Shown here piece after piece: positions 11,048 to 19,006 of a stretch of DNA of 64,000 nucleotides. The notes under the pieces are model-generated. The model had not been told where the DNA came from. It did not search any database and saw only the letters and a list, made by a program, of their open reading frames with translations. Numbering within the stretch: the first letter of the stretch is position 1; the number at the start of each line of letters is the position of its first letter. This DNA comes from Shinella yambaruensis (GTDB lineage: Bacteria; Pseudomonadota; Alphaproteobacteria; Rhizobiales; Rhizobiaceae): assembly GCF_022899355.1 (NCBI RefSeq), contig NZ_JALJCK010000009.1:124001-188000 (forward strand), read 5' to 3'. The position numbers and the translations under genes were made by a program.

Positions 11048-11188
11048 CGGAACCTCGTTCGGTAGGACTTGACCGGCAGATCCTCGCCGCGACCTGCCCT
11101 TCGTCGCGTCCTCGATCGTGTTTGAGGTCGCCCTTGATCGCGATCGGGATCATGATGCCGGCCAACGCCAACCGATCCGTGCTGCCCC

Positions 11189-12199
11189 GTGCTCTTCGTT
11201 CCCCTGCCTTTCGTCGTCGCCCTCCTGCTGCTCCTGCGTTTCGTCGCGCTCCTGCGCCAGCAGGAAGGCGGCAACCGGCCGTTCCTCGCCTTGATCGGGC
11301 TCTGCATCCTGCAATCGATCGCCGTCGGCCTGCGCTGGGGCTACGACGTGACGGCAGTGCGTTATGTCCTGCCCGTGCTGGCGGGCGGCCTGCCGCCGCT
11401 GGTGCTGGCGAGCTTCCAGAGCCTCATGCATCGCGACCGGGCGGATCTTCCCTGGCTGAATGCCGCGCCGCCGGTGGCGATCCTCGCCCTTCTGGTGCTG
11501 GCGCCCGATCTCATCGACGGTGCGCTCGTCGTCATCTTCGTCGGCTACGCCGTCATCCTCCTGCGGCTCGCCAATGCCGGCCCCGATGGGCTGGACGAGG
11601 CCCGGCTCGACGGCGCCGCGGGCGCGCACAAGGCGCTGCTCATCGCCGCCGGCTCGCTCTGCCTCTCGGCGTCCCTCGACATCGCCATCGCGCTGGATTT
11701 CGAGTGGAGCCGGGGCGAGAACGTGCCGATGATCGTCAGCAACGCCAACCTGCTCAGCCTCTTTCTGGCCGGCCTCACCGCGGCGGTCGCCGCGCGCGCC
11801 CGCGCCGTGCCTGCCCCGCCGGAGGAGGGCGACCGGGATGATTCGATGGCGGAACGGGATCGCGACGTGCTGGAGCGGGTCGACCGGCTCCTTGTCGACC
11901 AGAAGCTCTTCCGCGACGAAAACCTGACGCTCGCGCGCCTCGCCCGGCGGGCAGGCGTGCCGGCCCGGCAGATTTCCGGCGCGATCAACCGCCTGACCGG
12001 CAGGAACGTCTCGCAATATATCAATGATTTCCGCATCGCGGAGGCCTGCCGGCTGCTGCGCGACACCGACATGTCCGTGACCTCGGCCATGCTTGAATCC
12101 GGCTTCCAGACCAAATCGAACTTCAACCGCGAATTCCGCCGGGTCACCGCCATGAGCCCCGCAACTTGGCGCGCCGAAAACCGCCCGCCCCCGTCTTGA
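11189..12199 (+). CDS. AraC-family regulator with membrane N-terminus
   Basis: A 336-residue protein. Residues 1 to about 215 form several hydrophobic helices (LFVPLPFVVALLLLLRFVAL onward, about seven segments), and the last 110 residues are an AraC/XylS double helix-turn-helix (NLTLARLARRAGVPARQIS ... VTSAMLESGFQTKSNFNREF). This membrane-embedded layout is known in AraC-type regulators that sense envelope or extracellular signals. The start is a GTG at 11189; nearby upstream ATGs are out of frame. It is divergent from the secreted hydrolase gene, the obvious candidate target. The gene ends 23 bases before the repeated tRNA terminator at the left edge of the island. Confidence 0.85.
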   Translation: MLFVPLPFVVALLLLLRFVALLRQQEGGNRPFLALIGLCILQSIAVGLRWGYDVTAVRYVLPVLAGGLPPLVLASFQSLMHRDRADLPWLNAAPPVAILALLVLAPDLIDGALVVIFVGYAVILLRLANAGPDGLDEARLDGAAGAHKALLIAAGSLCLSASLDIAIALDFEWSRGENVPMIVSNANLLSLFLAGLTAAVAARARAVPAPPEEGDRDDSMAERDRDVLERVDRLLVDQKLFRDENLTLARLARRAGVPARQISGAINRLTGRNVSQYINDFRIAEACRLLRDTDMSVTSAMLESGFQTKSNFNREFRRVTAMSPATWRAENRPPPS

Positions 12200-12221
12200 G
12201 TGGGAATCCCTGCCGCAGAAA

Positions 12222-12311
12222 CACAAAAGCCCCGGCGAACCGAGGCTTACGACGTTTTGGAAGAATGGAGCGGGTGAAGCGATTCGAACGCTCGACCCCA
12301 ACCTTGGCAAG
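12222..12311. repeat. Left island junction (attL): tRNA-Gly 3' half plus terminator copy
   Basis: These 90 bases match 31083-31172 except for a 10-base block: 27 identical bases (the tRNA terminator, 12222-12248), 10 different (12249-12258), then 53 identical (12259-12311). Bases 12266-12311 are, on the minus strand, the 3' part of tRNA-Gly from the anticodon loop to CCA. The 5' half of the tRNA is missing here, so this is the displaced copy left by site-specific integration. Confidence 0.93.
12225..12248 (-). terminator. Displaced tRNA-Gly terminator, left copy
   Basis: On the minus strand this is a 9-bp stem AAGCCTCGG / CCGGGGCTT with a TTCG tetraloop followed by TT; it is identical to the terminator behind the intact tRNA at 31086-31109. 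Confidence 0.75.
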
Positions 12312-12931
12312 CAAATAATTGCACTGTCAAAGTATTGAAACGGAGTATCGCAGATTTCATTCCAGTATGCAAGAGGGAACATTCTTCCGGTGTTCGCTGG
12401 ATTGGCGGCGTGTGAACGGAACGATACTGAGACGAACTGGCGTGAACTGCCATGGAATTAAGAGGGAGTGGCCGCGCAGTAACCGTAATACCTATATTGG
12501 CAGTCACCTTCGCCTTGAAGTGGCCGCTTATCCAGTAGGTACGGAGACTGCTTTGCACCCCCTTTGCGGTCATTCCGAACTGAGGCTCAATCTCCCAGAA
12601 GCGGGCTTTGCAATGAGGTCTCTGGTATCGATCACCGAATGCCCCCTTGCGACGATAGCTTGGAACTCGTCCCACATACGCATATGACGACCCGAGTCTC
12701 TGCGGAGAGCTTCTGGTACTTCATCTCCATGACGAAACGCTGCCGAACTTTGAACCTAGCGGCCTCGCTAGAAATAGCGGGGCCGCATTCGGGACACGTC
12801 CTCATCGCGGATATTCGAAAGGATTGGAACGCGTCCTGAAAGCGGACATCCCGGCTATACTCCCCAGCACTACCTGCGCCGGTCAGTGCCGAGGGCCAGC
12901 GTCGTGAAGGCTTCTGAGCCGGCACAAGTCC
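12312..12931. other. 620-base left end of island without a convincing gene
   Basis: No frame here looks like a functional protein. A 57-residue minus-strand frame (12632-12805) begins MRTCPECGPAISSEA and looks like a decayed zinc ribbon in which the second CxxC pair is lost. A longer overlapping frame (12247-12675, minus) runs into the tRNA repeat and has no recognisable domain. The segment probably holds attachment-site arm sequences and gene remnants. Confidence 0.5.
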
Positions 12932-14419
12932 CTATTGGTCCACCCCGCGCACCATCATCAGAAGCCTTTCAAACTCGGCATTATCGCTGGCACCTTTCCA
13001 GAAATTGATAAATCGGCAAACAACCTGAATGTTGTCGATCTCGTAATGTCGACTGCTATCAATCCGGTCCGCTGAGGGAAGCAGGTTAGGGTCGGCGTCC
13101 GATCCGTGTGCGTGCATTGTAAGGCCGGTCAAGTTGCACTTGCCCTGCTGAAGCTCCAGCCTCGACCTGATAAGTTCATCAAGTTTAGAAGCGTCCATCA
13201 GCAATTGCTTGTCCTTTACTACACGCTCGACAATCTGTCCGTTGGAGTTGCGCACGGTGTTAAGGATCGACATTCTCATCTCGATGATAGAGCGCTCCCA
13301 TCCCCCGACAATCCTTCCATCGCTGCTTCGATTCGCAGGGTTGGAAATTACGCCTTCCGCTTCGAGCTTCATTAGCGTCGTGAAAATCCAGCAGAAGGAA
13401 TGAGCATCGACAAGGCGAATGTTATTCAGGCCGATGGACGCTTCGATCAGCGGACGCAATGCGGCGAGGGTCTGATTGTAGGTCGAATAATTCTTCCAAC
13501 TACATTGGCGCAGTGTAGAGAAATCGATGCCTAGCGCACGAAAGGCGCGGTCGAAGCCGGTCGGCTGGATCGGCATGAACCGATCCATGTCCTTTAGGAA
13601 ATAGAAATACGCAAGGAGCGGATACTTGCCGCCGGTTAACTCGCTCAAACGATCGAACGTTGAGCCCTCATCGGCGCCGCCGTGAAAGAGGCCAAACAGA
13701 AACCCCTCAAGTTCGCGACGCAGCTTGGGGTTCGACGCAGCCTCCAGCAAAGCTCGGTGATCCCGGTTGGCATGGCCGTAACGGTTCTGCCAGAACACGA
13801 GGTTGTTGGTGAGGTTACTCCGGCTGTCCTGAATTTCGATAGCTTCGATCATTCGGTTCAGGATCGTTCCCGAACCAATTTCGGCTTCCGACCAGTCGTG
13901 GATGCGAAGCAGGCCAAGCGCATGGTCGCGTAGACGCGGCTTATAGTTCTCCCAGGCGGCGGCAAGCCCTTCGTGGAAGCTGTTGAAGGCATGGCCGGAC
14001 CTTGCCGTGATGAGCGCCTGGAAGCGCGCGAAGGCTTCGCGGAAAGCGCGCGGATCAATGGCGGCAGCGCCGGTGATGGCGCGGGGCGCGCTACCGGGAT
14101 CGGCATACCAGCCCAGAAACCTGTTCAGCGCGCCGGGACTATCGACTTCGACGCGCAGCGTTGTCGGCGCGCGAAGCGGCAGAAGTGGCCCGTTGATGTT
14201 CGAATTGCCATTCGAAGCGTTGTCCATCAGGCGTACGCCGTCGAGGGGCGGCGGTGGCGGCGGCTGGAACCAGATGCGCGTCTCGGTGGCCTCGCGATGA
14301 ATAGCGAGAACCTTGCCTGCTGGCGTCTTGAACCCGACCACATAGTCGGTGGGCGGCTTGGCCGGTTCGCCAAACTTTGACTTGAGTATCGCTTCCGCTT
14401 GGGAGACGTTGAGCGCCAT
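12932..14419 (-). CDS. Restriction-operon-associated protein with C-terminal HNH-like module
   Basis: A 495-residue protein of unknown function, last gene of the restriction operon. The ATG at 14419 has GGGAG upstream and lies 20 bases after the hsdS stop; a TTG at 14434 would add 5 residues. Near the N-terminus is a proline run (FQPPPPPPLDGVRL). Residues from about 130 to 420 are helical with no family I recognise. The last 75 residues look like an HNH-type nuclease core: GKCNLTG, then HAHGSDAD, then PSADRID, then NIQVVCRFINFWK. This resembles HNH modules that use Cys/His and Asn to bind zinc and metal, but the classical HNH residues cannot be assigned with certainty. It may be an accessory restriction nuclease; this is inferred from the motif and operon position. 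Confidence 0.7.
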   Translation of the reverse strand: MALNVSQAEAILKSKFGEPAKPPTDYVVGFKTPAGKVLAIHREATETRIWFQPPPPPPLDGVRLMDNASNGNSNINGPLLPLRAPTTLRVEVDSPGALNRFLGWYADPGSAPRAITGAAAIDPRAFREAFARFQALITARSGHAFNSFHEGLAAAWENYKPRLRDHALGLLRIHDWSEAEIGSGTILNRMIEAIEIQDSRSNLTNNLVFWQNRYGHANRDHRALLEAASNPKLRRELEGFLFGLFHGGADEGSTFDRLSELTGGKYPLLAYFYFLKDMDRFMPIQPTGFDRAFRALGIDFSTLRQCSWKNYSTYNQTLAALRPLIEASIGLNNIRLVDAHSFCWIFTTLMKLEAEGVISNPANRSSDGRIVGGWERSIIEMRMSILNTVRNSNGQIVERVVKDKQLLMDASKLDELIRSRLELQQGKCNLTGLTMHAHGSDADPNLLPSADRIDSSRHYEIDNIQVVCRFINFWKGASDNAEFERLLMMVRGVDQ

Positions 14420-14439
14420 TCCAGAATCTCCCAACTGGC

Positions 14440-16821
14440 TTAGTTGAACAGGTCTTTCTGAAGCGGGCCATGAACGAATTTGCCCGTACCTTTAGGAACT
14501 ATCCCCTCCAGCCTAAGCTTGGCGAGGGCGGAAAAAAAATCGCGAGCTGGCAACTTTAGCTTGTCAGGGTGCCAGCCGTCGCGCGCTGCCCATACGATCT
14601 CTGTGTCAGTCGGGGCCTGGCCTTCAATCAGCAGATTGTTCCAAGCGGAATAGACTGTCGCAAATATCTCTGCCTGCCTCGTGTCCATCGGAACAAAAAG
14701 GTCAATAAGTCTGGTGGCAATCGCCCGCGCGGATGGTTCAGGACCATGCTCCGTCGCCAGCGACTTATCAAAATCGGAGAGCTGTCGAAGCACATAGCCA
14801 GCGCCGTTGTTTTCGAATACGAAGCGTTCATGTTCGCGGGCCCACTGCTCTACGGCAAGCATATGTTTGAAGTCATTCGGGCCAGCAGCATCGCGCATTG
14901 GTGCGCGGCCAAGATCGAACCCCGCCTCTGCTTCCACGAGATGGAGAATCTTCTGGGCTTTGACATGCCCGAACGTTCGTTCCCTCCGGGCAAAGCGGTG
15001 ACGTACATACGCAAGCGACAGGATATAGGCTGACCTCTCTGCGAAAATGACCTTCTCCGGGTCATCATCAGCCGAGGCGACGGTTTGTCGGTCGCTGACG
15101 TCGGAAGGTCTCGCATCAGTCGGTGCCAGCGCCTCGGCGAGCAGCGCATCAAGCAAGCGGCGGTGGGTGGCGGCGGTGGCGGTGAGGCTAGCCTCCAGCC
15201 GGTCGCACAGCGCCATCAGCGCATCGACCTTGGTGACAATGCGATGCTGCTCGGCGAGCGGCGGGAGGGGAATAAGAACCTGCGTCAGAATTTCGAGGTT
15301 GATGTTCTTCTGTGCCGTCGCTGGCGCGAACTCCAGAAGGTTCGCTTTTGCGGTTCGAACGAAATATTCAAAATACCTCGCGTTCTCGAACATGGACGCT
15401 GGAATGAACCCGACTACGCTATCAGGGAAACAAGCGTCGAAGCTCAATATCCCGCTATCCGCAATGTTCGCGGCAATCGTGATGCAAAGCGTACCCTTCG
15501 GCCATTTGAAACTCTGGGATAGCCCGAAGTCGTTATACTTGTTCGTATAGGTCTCTATGACACCTTGTGATCGGGCAACATCGCCTGTCTGAATCATCAG
15601 GTGTTCACCGCCGTTAAACAGCGCGGGATCATTACGCGGTCGGTGTTTCGATTTACCTCGGCCAAACGTGCCAACCTCGGGAAAGCGGCCCCACGTCCAT
15701 CCAGAGGGCAGTTCAAATGGCGCCTGTTCAAGGTCGATTTTCGGCAATGAGTCTTGCCGCCTTGCCTTCCCTTCCTTTACTCCCTGCGCCTTCTCCGTCG
15801 CGATCCGCTTCAGCAGGTCCGACGCCGGTTCGTCATTTGCGTCCTGCGGCACGAGTTTGCCGCGCACAGCGAGGTTGAGGATGGTCTGGCGCAGAGCCTT
15901 GATTTGGTCGGGGCGCGTGGTGACGGCGGTGAGCGCTTGGAGGGCGAAGCGGGCGTCGGCCTGAAAGGTTTCGGGATCGGGCGCGTTGAGGCGGGCGAGG
16001 CTCGCCGCCGCCAGCCGGTCGCGCACCGCCTCGCGGCGCGCCCGCGCCGCCTCCAGCCTGTCGCACAGGCCCATCAATTCATCGACCTTGGCGACGATGC
16101 GGTGCTGCTCGGCGAGCGGTGGGAGGGGAACAACCTGATTGATTGCCATCTGCGCGGTTAGCTCAACCTGGTTTGTTGAACCGGCAGCGCGATCTTCTAT
16201 CAGCGAATAAACGTGATCAGATCGAAGCCAAGTGCGAATGTATTCGGGATCGACTTCCAAGCACCGAACAACCGTGACGTGGCTATCGCAAACGAGCTTC
16301 GCGGGTGGATTGACAAGACGGATGACGCGTCCGATCGTCCCCGTTCCCGTCGAGTTCCACAACAGATCACCATCGCGGAGGAAGCGTACATCCTCGTAAT
16401 CGGCCAATGATTCAGATGTGATTTGCTTCGCCACCGCCAGATCAAGCCCGCGCCACTGAACGCACTTCTGCGAGACAACGAGGGAGCCGTCCGACGCCGC
16501 ATACTTGGGCGACCTTCCCCGCTGAATGTAAGAAGTGACGACGCCAAGCCGCGTCCACTGCCAGGTCGGCGGCACATCGAAATCCGCCTCTTCATCCACG
16601 GGTGGAAGCGGCTTGTCTTTCCTAATCTCCCCCGCCTTCACCAGCCGCGCCTTCTCCTTCGCGATCTGCGTCAGCAGCTCCGACGTCGGTTCGTCGCCCG
16701 CGTCCTGCGGCACGAGCTTGCCGCGCACGGCCAGATCGAGAATGAAGCGGCGCAGGCGGGCAATCGCGTCGGGCGCGTCGGCGATTTTCTCGTAATGTGC
16801 CAGCAGGTGTTCGGTGTTCAT
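14440..16821 (-). CDS. hsdS: Type I restriction specificity subunit HsdS with extra C-terminal domain
   Basis: Recognises the bipartite target DNA and assembles with HsdM and HsdR. It has 793 residues, against about 400-600 for most HsdS. Two half-sites are visible. Each has a helical conserved repeat (LAVRGKLVPQDA.DEP at about 30 and 320), a target-recognition domain starting at PP.WQWTRLG or PSGWTWGRF, and the spacer PLPPLAEQHRIV.KVD.LM. Residues from about 571 to 793 form an additional domain: KAQKILHLVEAEAGFDLGR followed by an AGP motif, then a winged-helix-like end (DFFSALAKLRLEGIVPKG). The first part resembles the Panacea/DUF4065 fold, by eye only. The start ATG overlaps the hsdM stop (TGATG). 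Confidence 0.9.
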   Translation of the reverse strand: MNTEHLLAHYEKIADAPDAIARLRRFILDLAVRGKLVPQDAGDEPTSELLTQIAKEKARLVKAGEIRKDKPLPPVDEEADFDVPPTWQWTRLGVVTSYIQRGRSPKYAASDGSLVVSQKCVQWRGLDLAVAKQITSESLADYEDVRFLRDGDLLWNSTGTGTIGRVIRLVNPPAKLVCDSHVTVVRCLEVDPEYIRTWLRSDHVYSLIEDRAAGSTNQVELTAQMAINQVVPLPPLAEQHRIVAKVDELMGLCDRLEAARARREAVRDRLAAASLARLNAPDPETFQADARFALQALTAVTTRPDQIKALRQTILNLAVRGKLVPQDANDEPASDLLKRIATEKAQGVKEGKARRQDSLPKIDLEQAPFELPSGWTWGRFPEVGTFGRGKSKHRPRNDPALFNGGEHLMIQTGDVARSQGVIETYTNKYNDFGLSQSFKWPKGTLCITIAANIADSGILSFDACFPDSVVGFIPASMFENARYFEYFVRTAKANLLEFAPATAQKNINLEILTQVLIPLPPLAEQHRIVTKVDALMALCDRLEASLTATAATHRRLLDALLAEALAPTDARPSDVSDRQTVASADDDPEKVIFAERSAYILSLAYVRHRFARRERTFGHVKAQKILHLVEAEAGFDLGRAPMRDAAGPNDFKHMLAVEQWAREHERFVFENNGAGYVLRQLSDFDKSLATEHGPEPSARAIATRLIDLFVPMDTRQAEIFATVYSAWNNLLIEGQAPTDTEIVWAARDGWHPDKLKLPARDFFSALAKLRLEGIVPKGTGKFVHGPLQKDLFN

Positions 16822-18272
16822 CAGGCCAGTGCCTCAGCCAGGATCGCCTTCAACTGGTCGCGATAGCCTGCCGTCTCGGCCTCGGCGCGGGCAAGGTCGG
16901 CCAGCAGCGTTTCCGGGTCGCCGTGATCGTCTGCAACGCTGTGCGGATTCTTGATGTCGAGATTGTAGCCGCGCGCCTTCACCTCCTCGATGGTGACGCG
17001 CCACGCCTGCGGGGTCTCCTCGCGGCCCTTGCGCTCCTTGCCGCCCCACCAGTCGATGCAGCCCTGGAAATGCTCCAGCCGGATCGGCTTGGTCATGGAA
17101 TAGGCTTTCTGGCCCTCGGGCACGCGATGCTCATAGAACCAGATGTCCTTGGTCGGCGCGCCCTTCTCGAAGAAAAGCAGGTTGGTGCCGATCGAGGCAT
17201 AGGGCTTGAACACGGAATTGGGCAGGCGAACGACGGTGTGGAGGTTGCACTCCTCCATCAAATGTTCCTTGAGCCGCGTTTTGATGCCTTCGCCGAACAG
17301 CGTGCCGTCCGGCAACACCACGGCGGCGCGCCCATCGGTTTTGAGCAGGCGAACGATCAGCGCCAGGAACAGGTCGGCGGTTTCCTTGGTGCGGAAGGTC
17401 GGGAAATTGTTCTCGATGCCATCTTCCTCCTTACCACCGAAGGGTGGATTGGTGACGACGATATCGACGCGCTCATCCTTGCTCCATGAAATCAGCGGCC
17501 GGGCCAGCGTATTGTCGTGGCGCACGAAGCTCGGGTCCTCGATGCCGTGCAGCAGCATGTTGGTGACGCACAGCATGTGGGGAAGCTGCTTCTTCTCCAC
17601 GGCGCGCAGAGCGCCCTGCATCGACTCGCGTTGTTTCGGCGTGCGGACGTAGTTCGCCTCCATGTGATTGATTGCGCAGGACAGAAAGCCGCCCGTGCCG
17701 CAGGCGGGATCGAACAGGATTTCGCCCGGATGCGGATCGATGCGATCGACCATAAAGGCGGTCACGGCGCGCGGCGTATAGAACTCGCCCGCGTTGCCGG
17801 CCGACTGCAGACTGTTGAGCAGTTGCTCATAGAACTCACCGAAGTGCCGGCGTTCGTCGAGGTTATTGAAGTCGATTTCGTCGATCTTGTTGATGACTTG
17901 GCGGATCAGGTGCCCTGACTTCATGTAGTTGAAGGCGTCCTCGAATAGGTCGCGCACCACACGGCGGCGGTCGCCTGGTTGCCCGGTCAGCTGAAGGCTT
18001 TTCAGTGCAGGAAACAACTCCCCGTTTACGAAGGCCAATAGCGCGTCGCCAGTCATGCCTTCGGGGTCCGCTGCCCAACTCCGCCACTGGAATTTCTCCG
18101 GAATCGGCGAGCGATAGCCGCTCCTCGTCAGTTCAAGTTCCTGATCCTGATCGTCGATGATCTTGAGGAAAAACATCCAGCACAACTGGCTGATGCGCTG
18201 CGCATCGCCATCGACCCCAGAATCCTGGCGCATGATGTCCTGAATGGATTTTACGGTTGTTCGGACGATCAT
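16821..18272 (-). CDS. hsdM: Type I restriction-modification DNA methyltransferase subunit HsdM
   Basis: N6-adenine methyltransferase that protects host DNA and is required for restriction. It has 483 residues, typical length. An N-terminal helical domain (SIQDIMRQDSGVDGDAQRIS) is followed by the SAM-binding motif DPACGTGGFL near residue 187 and the catalytic NPPFGG near 272. The C-terminal part holds the usual AVVLPDGTLFGEG strand. The start overlaps the preceding gene by 4 bases (ATGA), and the stop overlaps the hsdS start. All key motifs are intact, so it is predicted to be active. Confidence 0.96.
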   Translation of the reverse strand: MIVRTTVKSIQDIMRQDSGVDGDAQRISQLCWMFFLKIIDDQDQELELTRSGYRSPIPEKFQWRSWAADPEGMTGDALLAFVNGELFPALKSLQLTGQPGDRRRVVRDLFEDAFNYMKSGHLIRQVINKIDEIDFNNLDERRHFGEFYEQLLNSLQSAGNAGEFYTPRAVTAFMVDRIDPHPGEILFDPACGTGGFLSCAINHMEANYVRTPKQRESMQGALRAVEKKQLPHMLCVTNMLLHGIEDPSFVRHDNTLARPLISWSKDERVDIVVTNPPFGGKEEDGIENNFPTFRTKETADLFLALIVRLLKTDGRAAVVLPDGTLFGEGIKTRLKEHLMEECNLHTVVRLPNSVFKPYASIGTNLLFFEKGAPTKDIWFYEHRVPEGQKAYSMTKPIRLEHFQGCIDWWGGKERKGREETPQAWRVTIEEVKARGYNLDIKNPHSVADDHGDPETLLADLARAEAETAGYRDQLKAILAEALA

Positions 18273-19006
18273 GATTTTGGACCTGCTTCAAGATTTCCAT
18301 TCCGCCAAAGCCTAAAACTGACCGCGCCTAGGAGGTCGTCACGGGCATGGTTGAAGGCTACTTTGGTGGAGTACGAGGCGAGGAGACGTTCGCTCAGGTA
18401 CGTTTGCGTGAATAAGGACGCGACGCATCCATGCACAGAGTGGAATGGCGCAATAAATTCGGACGCGCACGGCGATGCCGAAAATACCTTGCCAAACTCC
18501 GCTTTCCCTGTTTGACAACCTAGGCTGATGAATTCCTTCGCCTTTGGGTTAGGAGCACTAAAGATTTCAGCCAACCGCGCGGGTGCAACATTGTCATTGC
18601 CGAACAAGAAGCCCCCCGGGTCACCGTGTCCAACGAGCACTACCTGTTCGCACATGCCGTGAAGTGTTCCCCACAAAGTCATAAGTTCCGCTTCGGTGCG
18701 GAGTTCGATAAGGCGAACCGAATCTCCCGGTAGCAGCATCCTGCAATAGTGCAGCACGGATTTGGCAAGCGGGTCCAAAAGTCCGTCTTCGTTGAAGTCG
18801 CCAATCCGGACTATCAAAACGCCGAAGCTTGTAGCGACCTTCGAGGTAGCGATCAGCTCGGAGAGCCCGCCACCCGGTTGGTCGACTTGAACCGATCGAT
18901 TCGTCCTAGCTCGAACAGTCGTGCGATAGAACGGCGAGATATCGTCATCTTTCAGCCCGAGCAGCGAACGCCGCACATAGACATCGTCGCCGATTTGCAG
19001 CGGCAT
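18269..19006 (-). CDS. Caspase/CHAT-like cysteine peptidase inside restriction operon
   Basis: A 245-residue protein not normally part of type I restriction systems. Residues 1-57 look like a small beta-barrel (IGDDVYVRRSLLGLKDDD). From residue 61 the layout fits the caspase (clan CD) fold: strand FGVLIVRIGD, a helix, strand DSVRLIEL, then strand QVVLVGHG with His127. After 37 residues comes strand FISLGCQTG with Cys164, then FIAPFHSVHG and a helix SLFTQTYLSERLL. The GHG...CxTG dyad and its spacing match caspase and CHAT proteases. No homologue is known to me by name. It is translationally coupled on both sides (TGATG with hsdR, ATGA with hsdM), so it should be made with the restriction complex. 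The fold call is an inference from motifs. Confidence 0.7.
   Translation of the reverse strand: MPLQIGDDVYVRRSLLGLKDDDISPFYRTTVRARTNRSVQVDQPGGGLSELIATSKVATSFGVLIVRIGDFNEDGLLDPLAKSVLHYCRMLLPGDSVRLIELRTEAELMTLWGTLHGMCEQVVLVGHGDPGGFLFGNDNVAPARLAEIFSAPNPKAKEFISLGCQTGKAEFGKVFSASPCASEFIAPFHSVHGCVASLFTQTYLSERLLASYSTKVAFNHARDDLLGAVSFRLWRNGNLEAGPKS

Noticed and set aside
12247-12675. 142-residue minus-strand frame running into the attL repeat
   Set aside because: Its C-terminus is translated tRNA sequence, its codon use is unlike real genes, and no domain is visible; it was considered as a transposase fragment but nothing supports that.
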